A stretch of DNA of 64,000 nucleotides, taken from contig MNCI01004329.1 of NCBI GenBank assembly GCA_015680685.1, positions 201,996-265,995 of the forward strand, given 5' to 3'. The notes under the pieces were generated by a model that was not told the origin of the DNA, made no database searches, and saw only the letters and a program-made list of their open reading frames with translations. Source of the stretch: Gnetum montanum. Taxonomy: Eukaryota; Streptophyta; Gnetopsida; Gnetales; Gnetaceae. Within the stretch, counting starts at the first letter, position 1, and each line of letters begins with the position of its first letter. Below, one piece after another: positions 43,440 to 52,660 of the stretch. A program made the position numbers and the translations under genes.

Positions 43440-43496
43440 AATCTCGCAGGCACGTAGCATGATCATGCATGCAGCATCACACTTTACATAATCAAG
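43440..43496 (+). other. 57-nt putative exon left in place of the pol exon
   Basis: Bounded by TTTTTGCAG| and |GTAAGC (ATCAAG|GTAAGC). In element C the same acceptor context (GACAGGTGCAGCTTGACATT...TTGTTTTGCAG|GAT) opens the 2.45 kb pol exon, and the text after the donor (TCCACTATGACTATAAACTGGC) matches the sequence after the end of that exon. The pol exon has therefore been deleted almost precisely, leaving a short exon whose length is divisible by three. Confidence 0.55.
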
Positions 43497-43852
43497 GTAA
43501 GCATCAGTCCACTATGACTATAAACTGGCACAGAATAGTCCTGGATCATGACTTAAAACTGATACCATAGATTAGTCCTAAAATCATGACTTAAAACTGA
43601 TACCACAGAGTAGTCCTGGCATCATGACTAAAAATTGATACCACAGAATAGTCCTGGATCATGACTTAAAAATGATACCACAGAATAGTCTTGGATCATG
43701 ACTTAAAACTGATACCATAGAGTTCTATCCGGTATGACACTAAACTGCTACGTCCGTCCGCCATGACATGAAACTAGCATCCAAAGTCCACTAAGACTAT
43801 AAACTAGTTTGCCTCTTCACAGTCTGCTATGACTATAAACTAGCAATCCATC

Positions 43853-43937
43853 ATCTACCACGATGCTAAACTGGCACCGTCCAAGGGGTTATGANATCTA
43901 CCACGATGCTAAACTGGCACCGTCCAAGGGGTTATGA
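43853..43937. other. Single-N assembly join with duplicated 42-bp flanks
   Basis: 43853-43894 equals 43896-43937; N at 43895. Confidence 0.85.
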
Positions 43938-44104
43938 CGTGAAACTAATCCACAACAGTCCACTAAGACTATAAATTGGTGACATCATCGACAACCAGGC
44001 AAAATCTGAAAAGATCTGTTATTGCAGTTAGCTGTGCCTATTCCACAAAGACTTGTTGCATGATTCATCCCATGGGGCTTAATGAAACTGATGTTTTTCA
44101 TGAT

Positions 44105-44218
44105 TCTATTTGTTTTGAAAGCTGCACGTGGTGACTCCATCTCCTTATTTAAAGTGTTTANATCTATTTGTTTTGAAAGCTGCACGTGGTGACTCCATCT
44201 CCTTATTTAAAGTGTTTA
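44105..44218. other. Single-N assembly join with duplicated 56-bp flanks
   Basis: 44105-44160 equals 44163-44218; N at 44161. Confidence 0.85.
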
Positions 44219-44269
44219 GCTGATTATTTCATTTGTGGTTTTCTTATCTTCTTGGAGTTGTGTTTGCAG

Positions 44270-45154
44270 GATGACACTTCTGAGGCATTCGTGCATAGAT
44301 GCACTTCATCATGACAACAAGGTATCACATTTTTTCCTGATGCACGCAACTAGTTTAATCAATTCATTCATAACTACATTCCCGACTCCTGACACATTCC
44401 CTATTCCCCATCATGTTCCCCTTAGCCTATTCAATTACATCCCCCTTGATACGTTCCACTCATCTCAAAACTCTTGATACACTGTTGCATACAGTAGCTC
44501 TCGAAGCAGTTGCGACACAAAACACAATACATAGTACATGATGCAAAATGCAAGTGCTCAAACACGAGCATGGCACAAAAAGCAAGCTCTTTCAAAAAGA
44601 CCGAAAAAAAAGAAAGAAAAAAAAAAGGGTCAAAGAGCAAAATGCACGGAAAAGGTCTTCAAGACCCCGTTGACATCATAAACAAAAGACTATTGGCAAT
44701 TCTCATACAAGCCCCAGGCGAGAAGGCAGTTGTCTTGAAAAAATAGTTACACTCGTGTCTCAAAGAGACCATGTTGCACATCATTGCATGGATTTGGCTG
44801 TTTACAACGGGTCCTGCAAATACTCTATAAGAGTCCTATTTCTCCAAAGAATGCACCTCCTATGTCTTGGTTCCGAGTCTACTAAAAACCCAACTGTTGA
44901 CAAGGACCAATGAACAAGAGAGCATTCCTCTCCCACAAACCCCAGTAGCAATCATGGCCCTTAACCTACTAGCTTCCCTGGTTACAATTGATTCCCTTGC
45001 ATCTTGAACCACATTCCCTCAATCCCATGTACTTTTGAAAATGGTGCGATGACATCCAGCCAAGGGCTGATGGTTAATGTTTGATGCTTTGTTGCTCATG
45101 GTGTTTTGCACTTCTTTATCAACGCCTCTCAGGTAGATTCCTTCAGACATCAAT
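44270..45154 (+). other. 3' region of element 2
   Basis: Noncoding counterpart of 19607-20577, including the A/G-rich tract at about 44585-44640 and a block reading CTTGAAAAAATAGTTACACTCGTGTCTCAAA that mirrors element 1. ORF 44510-44746 is not supported. Confidence 0.6.
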
Positions 45155-45167
45155 AAAGAGGGGCCAA
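45155..45167 (+). promoter_or_regulatory. Polypurine tract of element 2
   Basis: AAAGAGGGGCCAA directly before TGAAACACC. Confidence 0.88.
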
Positions 45168-46502
45168 TGAAACACCACTAAATTTGGCCTAGCACTTTTA
45201 GACAAGAATCAAGCTAAGTCATGCTACTGCCCAACATGAGTATAGCGTGACCAAACTTGGAGGCATCCGAAACAGCCCCTAATGGTCCATGATTCAACAA
45301 GCAAGGCCCCCCCCCCCCCCCGGGGCCCACAGGTGAATGCACCAACTTTCAGCATCTAGAATCAAAATTTTTAGGTTTAAAATGTTTGGTTTTGGCTAAG
45401 TACACTTTGGTTACTTTTTCATACCATGCACAGCGTAAGGATCAGCATCACCAATTTTTGGAGCCCCGAAATTGAGTTCAAATAGGCTAAAATCGAGCAC
45501 AAGGACCTCCCATAACCTTCACCAAGGTCCCCAGTAGCTCCCAGCCTCCAAAAAATCAAGATTTGGGCCTCAAATATGCCATTTTGACTTGGTGACGCTG
45601 GGGTTACTTTTTTAGACGCTGCACAGCGTAAGGATCAGCGTCACCAATTTTTAGAGCCCCAAAACTAAGCCAAAATGACTTGATTTTAAGGGTGTAAGTC
45701 ATCCTCAAGGTCCACTATTGATAACTATGGGTCCCAACCTTCAGAAATTCCAGATTTCAGCCCAAAATTGCAAGTTTTGGAGGTCACACTGCAAATCACA
45801 CTGGATGCTAGACAAGCAAGGCGGTGTTAATCCTTCTTGATTTTCTTTTTCAAGAAATCTGTAAAATGGCAAAGGGATATGAAAGCCCATGCAAAATCAG
45901 GCCAAATATTCAGCAAAAAAAAAAGAAATATAATTTTTCCAAGCGGGCCAGAGTTGAAGCTAATCTTTTTAAATGTTTTTAATTTTTTTTTTATCACTTG
46001 AGGGCTTGTATTTCTAATTTGTATTTTTTTTATGGGCTTGAATGACCCACAAATTGTAAATTACATTGAACCTGGTCAAAGAAAACCCTAGCCCAACCCT
46101 ATAAATACCCTATTAATTCACACAAACTAGAGGAGGCAACAAGAGAGGAGGACAAGAAGAAGAAGAAGATTGGAAGAGGCAAAAACTGGAGAGATTGGCA
46201 ATTCTAAAGGAAGACAGAACTTGCAATCCTTGGGCGCTCAGCACATCTGATTGTTGGCTTCCAAGTTTTTCTCACGTTCATTCTATTTTATCGTCGCATC
46301 ATCATGTCATATCATTCCGGGGCTAGGCGTTTGACTTGCCATCCACACTTGTGCAACTACGCTTTGACCGGTGCATATTCCTATTTGAACAATACAATAC
46401 AGTTTCATTATTGCCTCCCATTTACATTGTTTAGTTNNNNNNNNNNNNNNNNNNNNNNNNNNNNNNNNNNNNNNCCTTACACCGACGATTTAGGTCAGTA
46501 CA
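45168..46502 (+). repeat. 3' LTR of element 2
   Basis: Pairs with 37759-39297. Contains a run of 15 C (45307-45321) where the other LTR reads GGTCCTCCCAGGG, and a 38-N gap. The C run may be an error near the gap. Confidence 0.9.
46437..46474. other. Assembly gap (38 N)
   Basis: By alignment to the 5' LTR the gap replaces 39021-39269, about 249 bases, so its stated length is too short. The ORF running across it is not real. Confidence 0.9.
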
Positions 46503-46507
46503 CAAAT

Positions 46508-46914
46508 GTTCTAGAGGCTTTTTCTTGATGATGTGAATTCCATTCTGGAACTGCAATGCCTCACCCCACCCAGCCCATCGAGATGTGGGTAGATGATGGA
46601 GGATTGGAAGTATTCACGCTCACTTGTCCACAAAACTATGTGTGTTGAGGTGTGCATGTTGAACTACAAACCTAACTTAAGATCCTGGTAGACCGTGGTA
46701 TGCTAGTTTAAGGTCCTAGTAAACCGCGAACCCAATTTAAAGTCCTAGCAAACTATGATGTGTTAGTTTATAGTCCTAGCATACTACCATGTGCTAGTTT
46801 AACATCACATCAGATGGTGGACGTTACACTAGTTTATCATCATGATGCAAGAACAGGTTGTGCCAATTTATGGTCATAGTAGACTTATTGTGCCAGTTTA
46901 TAGTCATAGCGGAC
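46508..46914 (-). repeat. Intron 2 region of element C with type 2 array
   Basis: Six to eight units such as minus CGCTATGACTATAAACTGGCAC at 46660-46915, directly after the pol exon. The rest (46508-46655) continues the 3' region interrupted by element 2. Confidence 0.6.
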
Positions 46915-49371
46915 TTGATCAACGATGGTTTGTGCTTCGCTGTCGCTAATGCAGGTCAGCAGTATGCCATTATAGGATCTCCAACATAGTGTGCCATCAC
47001 CCACAATGATGTACTGCTACAATCGTTTTCGCACTGCATCCTTCTAGGCAATGGTTAGATGTTGTGGAGGCTCACCTTATTGAAGGTATGACTTGATGTT
47101 ATCATACCACTCTTGTGCTTCTGCTATGCTTGTTGTGGCTAAGAATGCAATGTCAGTTACTTATGTAATAGGTTCGGTATAATCCATTACTGAGGTGGGC
47201 AAGGCATGAAACATGTTAGGTGTAATGCTTCTAGCTAATGTGGCTAATGCATCGGCAATGGAATTCTTGTTGCAGGGAATGTCTTAGATATCTATAGTTG
47301 CAAACCATTGAAGAAAATGCTTTGCCAAGTCACAATAAGGTCATAAGTGTTGTGCTTTACAAGTGTAAACCTCTGTCACTTCGTTGATGACTAGCTGCAA
47401 ATCACCTTAGATCGCTAGGTTTTGGATTCCTAGGTCACGAGCTGCTATAAGACCTCTAAGGAGACCTTCATATTCCACTACATTGTTACTACAAAGGAAT
47501 GCAAAATGATAAGTGAAGGGTCAAATCTCCCCAGAGGGAAACATGATTATGACAATGGCACTACCCCCTTGAGAGGTTGAAGCACCATCGAAGTGTAGAA
47601 TTACCTCAAAGTTGGCAGGCACTTGGCTTATGCTGCTAACATGCTCATCTGGAAATTTTAGATCTATGGTTGCTTGATTGTTTATTGATGAGGCTATTAG
47701 TTGTGCAACTATTTCTTAACCTTTGGTTGATGCTTTCACTATGTAATGTAGGTCAAACTCCGTGGTTATTACTTTCCACCATGCGATTCGACTACTTTCA
47801 TAAATATTCATTGTGATTACCTAGAGTACATTGCTTTTGCAAATGATGCTTACCTAGTTGCAAAAGAGATAATTCCTTCACTTCTTAAGTGTAAAGACTA
47901 AGGCAAGGTAGTTATTTTCCATATCATTGAATTTTGCTTCATGGGCCACTAACACATGGCTTAGGTAGTATACAGGGACCTCTAAGCCATCGTCTCACTT
48001 TTGACATAGCAGAGAAGTGATGGACGTGTTGAAAGTTACAAGGTAGATGTAAAAAGGTTTTATCTCCTTATGGAGGGTAGATTGTTGGAAGCTAAGCCAA
48101 CTCCTATTTGAGATTGTCAAATGCCTCTTGGCATTGAGCTATTCACTCGAAGTGGACTCCCTTTTTGAGAAAATGTTACATTAGCTATAGCTTATTAGTC
48201 AACCATGCAATATACTGATGTATGAATTGCAATCTACCTTGTAACCCACATAGCTCCTTAAGGTTAGTTGGCAATGCTAAGTTGATGATGGCCTTAACCT
48301 TATCGGGGTCTATGCGCATGCCCATTTCTAATACCATGAAACCTAGCATGTGACCTATCTTGACACTGAAGACACACTTCTTAGAATTCAGCCTAAGATC
48401 ATGTCTAAGGCAATGTTTGGGTGCATGGTCTAAGTTATTTGCGTGATCATGTGCCATTTTGGATTTAACTGTTATGTCATCAATGTAGCCATTGAGTAAG
48501 TCAAACAAGTAGTCACTTAAGATGTATGTCATGGTGCATTGGTAGGTTGTCCTATGTTCTTTAGTCCAAAAGGCATCATAGTATAGCAAAATGTACCCCA
48601 GGGGGTCATGAAGGTTGTACTAAGTTGGAGCTCTGGGTTGATTTGACTTTGGTTGTATCCAAAGAACTTGTCCATGAAGGACAACAAGGCATGACCAGCC
48701 ATGGTATCAATCAATTGATTGATACTAGGCAACGAAAAATCATCTTTGATGGTTACCTTGTTTAATTCCCAAAAGTCTATGCAAATGCATATGCTTCTAT
48801 TTTTCTTAGGTACAACCATGATGTTAGAGACCCAATCTGCATAGTCAATAGCCTAGATGAAACCAGCCTTGTAAAGCTTGGTGATTTCATCACGAATGCC
48901 CAATGCCATCTTAGGCCTAACCTTACAAGCTTTCTATTTAACTAGTTTTATGCAAGGATCAAGAATGATATTGTCCTTCACTATGCGAGGATCTAGGACT
49001 AGCATGTCCTCGTAGGACCATGCAAATGCCTTAATGTTGTCGTTGAGTATTTTCGTGATGCTTTTGACATGTTGAGGCTCTGACAAGGAACTAAGTTTCA
49101 ATGTCTTTGCCTCACCACTGAGTGTTGCTACAAGGACTTTGACGAGGAGATCCTCAATGATGTCACCTACCCCTAGATTGAGAGTCCTAACTAGATGGTC
49201 GGGCCAATCTAGCTGTGTTTCTACAGACGTTACATAGTCATCACAGGCTGTAGGCTCAAGGTCTAGGCATTAGGCATCAATGCATCAAATGAGGTTACCA
49301 TGAGGTCTAGTGAGGACCAAAGGTGAATGAAGATGCTCATATGCACTCATGTTGTAATCTTGCGACATATC
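46915..49371 (-). pseudogene. pol exon of Tat-like element C: RT, RNase H, archaeal-type RNase H
   Basis: Opens at an acceptor TTGTTTTGCAG|GATATG with ATG at 49368 (MSQDYNMSAYEHLHSP). RT: MVVPKKNRSICICIDF.ELNKVT, FSLPSINQLIDTMAG, STTFMTPWGTFCYTMMPFGLKN (48819-48540), then a frame change and YIDDITVKSK (Asp pair 48481-48476), HMLGFMVLEMGMRIDPDKVKAI. First RNase H around 48050-47700, poorly preserved. A second RNase H of archaeal type lies at about 47610-47230: LHFDGASTSQGGSA, NNVVEYEGLLRGLIAARDLGI, GDLQLVINEV, NSIADALATLA; this is diagnostic of the Tat lineage. After the linker YDNIKSYLQQGEPP the reading ends where integrase should begin. No integrase is present. Confidence 0.82.
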
Positions 49372-49625
49372 CTGCAAAACAACTAGAAAGAATGTCAAGC
49401 TGCACCTGTCTTAATAGAGTTGAAATGCATAACATGAGGAAAGTAATGCAATGAATAATTGCCTAAACATGCAAGAGTGAACGTTAGAAAAGCAAACATT
49501 CAAGCCGGTTTTAGGCCTTAGCAAGCCATGGATTGCTAGTTTAAGGTCTTAGTGGACCATGATTTGCTAATTTAAGATCTTAGCGGATCATGATTTGTGC
49601 AAGGTGCATCGGTTCAAGCTAGGTA
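49372..49625 (-). other. Intron 1 (3' part) of element C with type 1 array units
   Basis: Minus acceptor at 49373-49372. Three units of the CATGGTCCACTAAGACCTTAAACTAGC type lie at 49500-49610. Its other half is probably 55420-55830, the block between them being an insertion. Confidence 0.55.
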
Positions 49626-51600
49626 TAGAGTGTTTAGGTTGTGGAATTAGGTTGGGCATTCGCTAGGCAACCAGAAAAATCTCAAAAATTTTCTAAGTCT
49701 AGAAATTGTTAGAAAAAAATTCAAAAAATTTTCTAACTCTGGCTACTACGCTCACCCCTTGCTACGCTCCACAAGAAACTCAAGAAAATTTTCCTAAGTG
49801 TGGCAACATCGGTGCGGTAGGTGATGCATTTAATTACCCTAGGAGGGTATATTTATGATATTCACCTAGGGTAAACTATCATTTTTTAACGTGTGAATGA
49901 GGAGTTACAAAGTGTAACGCAGTTTGAAACAGGAGTGATAGCCAAATCATAGCAATTGGAGTGTAGTGGCCAGAGCATAGCACTAGGATGACATGTTGCA
50001 ATGACCATCAACACCCTAGACTTGCTAATGTGGAAGAGGGAAGGTGAGCCCTAGAATGCCTGCCACAAGTGCAAGTGGAGGAGAGGAGAGCATCACAAAC
50101 CATCATGTATGCTTGCTACGCTTGCCCCTTTTTACATCATTTGTCTCTTTACATTCTAGCTTCTCTTACTTGGCATTAGGATTTGAGCCCTAGGGCGACC
50201 TACCTTGGCAGGGACCATTGTCACCCTAGCCACCTTGACAATTGCAACCAAGGGGAGAAGATGCATGCATGGGTTGTGGATCTCTGTTGATGCACTGATG
50301 TTTTATTTTGATTGTCTGTGGCGAATGGGATAAGGGACAATGTGTGGGCTATGAGGGATTTGATACGTTTATTCCTATGGAATGCAGCATATGGGGTGAG
50401 GGAGAGAGGGAGAAAATGAGGGTTTTTTCCTACTAGTGGACTGGAAATTTCCTCATTAGAAGCCTCACCACATGGAGGATACAACATGGGGCAAAAATGA
50501 CCACAACTAGGGCATGTGTGGCCAAGGTTCCTTTGTTTATTTTTTCTCCTTTTTTTTTCTTGCTTTGTTGGCATGTGGTTGCGCAAGACTACACCACAGT
50601 TCTTTGCTTTGGTAGTAGGGTTTGGCAAGCAAAGAATTGGGGCAAGGGTTAAGCCATTATGGCTAAAAATAATTGCAAACAGGGATAGAGTTCTACCATT
50701 GCTTATTTTATGATGTAGGGGTAATGCAGGGCGAGTTCAAAGGAAGGGTTAGGTGTCACAGAGATAGGGGGAGAAGGCCATAGGGACAAGAAAAGGTACA
50801 ATGGCGTAGCCATAAGGGCAATAACCACGACAAGGGCATGAGTGGGGCTAGGGAGATTACCAAGGCCATGGCTATGGTAAGTACCCCAGCACATGTCATC
50901 AATGCACAATGGCACTAGGCGACATGGTGAAAGAGACATGGTGATGGAAGCTCAGGTACTAGCAACTACGCTCAACACTTTGTTAAAATTAGTTAGTTTT
51001 TGGATGCGATGGGATGCTATGTTCCCGACAGTTAGAATTTTTTGTGTTAATTTTTTGCCCATTTTGGGGCTACGCTCCCTAGGGAGCATAGCTAGCAATT
51101 AGAAAATTTGGTGATTTTTTTACAGTTGATAGTTAGAATTTTTTCAAATCCCATGCTACACTGCCTAGAGCTAGAAAAATTTTAAGAACTTTTGAAAAAA
51201 TTACCAAGTGTAAAACTAGAATCCTAAACGCGAAAAATGCTAAGTGTAAGAATGCCAAGGGTAAGAATGCCTCATGTGAAACAAAATGCTAAATGTATGA
51301 AAACTTTGCCATAATGCTAATTTTGTAAGTTGAGCATGTAGATGCTAAAACATGCAAACCGAGTTAGTGCAAATATAAAGTAAAATGCTAATACTATGTT
51401 AATGTCGTACCCCAATGAGCACTAGGCATGCCAAATGTGTATTGACATCCTATGCTCGTGGGGCCCCATGGGGGACCCTAAGGGTATATTTCTAAGTTAT
51501 GCTATTTTGAGGTAAATTTGCTAATTTTGCTAACCGTAGGTTAATATTTTATGCTAAAATGCAATTTGTTGTGCGCTAACGCTACATTTCTTTGTTGTCT
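49626..51600. other. LTR-like noncoding block, ends unresolved
   Basis: No gene. Carries the vocabulary of the element C LTR: GCTACGCT motifs (49746, 49763, 50115, 51069), AAAATTTTCTAAGT motifs, a near-palindrome at 51069-51092 (GCTACGCTCCC / GGGAGCATAGC) and a minus-strand TATA-like AAATATACCC (about 49847). I could not find a mate LTR, PBS or PPT. The minus ORF 50221-50628 has two CxxC-like pairs but no family I recognise, and I leave it out. The end (51480-51615) is A/T-rich and finishes in TCTTGTAG, a plausible acceptor for the gene that follows. Confidence 0.4.
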
Positions 51601-51621
51601 TGTAGTTGTAGGATGCTACTG

Positions 51622-52251
51622 AAGCCTATCTTAGTGGTCGTGGAGCTCATTAACATCCAATCCTTTATCAGCTAGCCCATACCCAACACACCTACACCCA
51701 ACATGAAGTTGGGTCATTAAGCAGTGTGGTTTCAACCAGGGGCATCCAAATTTTTGGCTTACTTGCTATGGCACTTTAGTATGATCATGTGGGCAAATTT
51801 GGTAGTCAAGGCTACAAGTGCCATTACCGAGATGTTGTTGGCTGAAGCAAACCAAGACATACTAAGATTCATGTTCGATGAGCCCATGACTAGTGGTGAT
51901 CAAGCAAGTGGCCCAAGACTAGGTCCCAGGAGCATTTGTCCCTTAGCTAGGATCTGGAGCATGCTAGAGTTCTCTTGTTATAACAAGAGTGACACCCTTT
52001 TCATTGTCATGTGCATGCATACAATCTTCTAGAACCCACCTAGACTATATATTGTGCTAGAGGGCAAGTGTTCTTGCTTTTCGTTATATCTCATTGTCAT
52101 TAGCCATGCTAGATTTGCTAACTACCAACTACGGATGTCTAATGCTAAGTTTAAAGCTGATGAAGAAGGACTTCATGATGAGCTAAGGGCTCTCGCCTTA
52201 ACTCGTACCATGCTAGAGGTATTTTCCTCTAGTTCAAGCTTTCATAGGTAG
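51622..52251 (+). pseudogene. FCP1/HAD phosphatase-like gene fragment
   Basis: From ATG 51622 (MLLKPILVVVELIN) the text follows the layout of plant FCP1-homology (HAD superfamily, NLI-interacting-factor-like) proteins. There is a hydrophobic first strand, then FQPGASKFLAYLLWHFSMIMWAN (family: RPG..FL....HF.V..WSS), ILRFMFDEPM (family: L.F.WDQ..C), ICPLARIWSMLEFSCYNKSDTLFIVM and FQNPPRLYIVLEG (family: K.L..IW....YN.SNTL..DD, NPP.T.I). The nucleophile Asp motif (DLNG) and the late DD are not conserved, so it would be inactive. Two stops (TAG). Open 51724-52032. It looks like a captured host gene fragment or an accessory ORF of an element. Confidence 0.5.
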
Positions 52252-52660
52252 TTATTGAACAGGTGGGAGAGGACTTAGAGCACTGCCCCTCTTGGTACCT
52301 GAAAGCATTCACGTAATGTTGGACCTACGATTAACTTGATGAGGGATGGGCTAGTGATAAACTTATCTTCGAAGAGCTTGTTATGCCACTGCCTATGTCA
52401 TGCACACTGTTTGTTCCATGTGGGTATTCATTATGTTGGCTTGACTTCTATTGCTTGTTCTTACGTATGCGTTGATCGCATGATGTTAACATTGCGTTTG
52501 CCTATGTTATAGCTATCATTTCTTTAGGATAAGTAATAGTGTTCACCACTAGCCCTAGTGAGGCCACCCTCATTATGAAGTATGGCAATGTAGAGGGGCG
52601 CAAGAGTGGCTATGCCATTAGGCCTCGGAGGCTTTGATTGGTTAGTTTATACAGGCTAGG
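52252..52660 (+). other. Region between the HAD-like fragment and the next plus-strand gene
   Basis: No clear frame to 52540. About 52545-52640 reads TTSPSEATLIMKYGNVEGRKSGYAIRPRRL and may be a 5' exon of the following gene. Confidence 0.35.

Larger units (their letters stand above)
43497..44269 (+). repeat. Intron 2 of element 2 with type 2 array
   Basis: Donor GTAAGC (43497), acceptor GTTGTGTTTGCAG|GATGACAC (AG 44268-44269), the latter conserved in element 1. About a dozen units of the types CATGACTTAAAACTGATACCACAGAATAGTCC and CCACTATGACTATAAACTGG... fill 43500-43990. Two N-join duplications fall inside. Confidence 0.65.
37754..46507 (+). mobile_element. Element 2: non-autonomous gag-protease LTR retrotransposon (TR-GAG-like)
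   Basis: Exact target duplication CAAAT at 37754-37758 and 46503-46507. Layout: 5' LTR 37759-39297, PBS 39303-39321, uORF 39485-39811, gag-protease 39843-42822, intron 1, a 57-nt exon 43440-43496, intron 2 to 44269, 3' region, PPT 45155-45167, 3' LTR 45168-46502. RT, RNase H and integrase are absent. The two LTRs differ at only scattered sites, so it is the youngest insertion here. It is inserted into the 3' region of element C in opposite orientation. Confidence 0.9.

Noticed and set aside
46304-46528. ORF spanning the N gap
   Set aside because: Reads through 38 Ns of wrong length and LTR sequence.
50221-50628. 135-aa minus ORF with CPSCGHFCPMLYPPC
   Set aside because: Cys spacing is suggestive of a zinc site but there is no homologous copy, no family match and the region is otherwise LTR-like noncoding.
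49626-51600. A complete LTR of a separate element
   Set aside because: LTR vocabulary and a TATA-like site are present, but no mate, PBS, PPT or target duplication was found; kept as LTR-like only.
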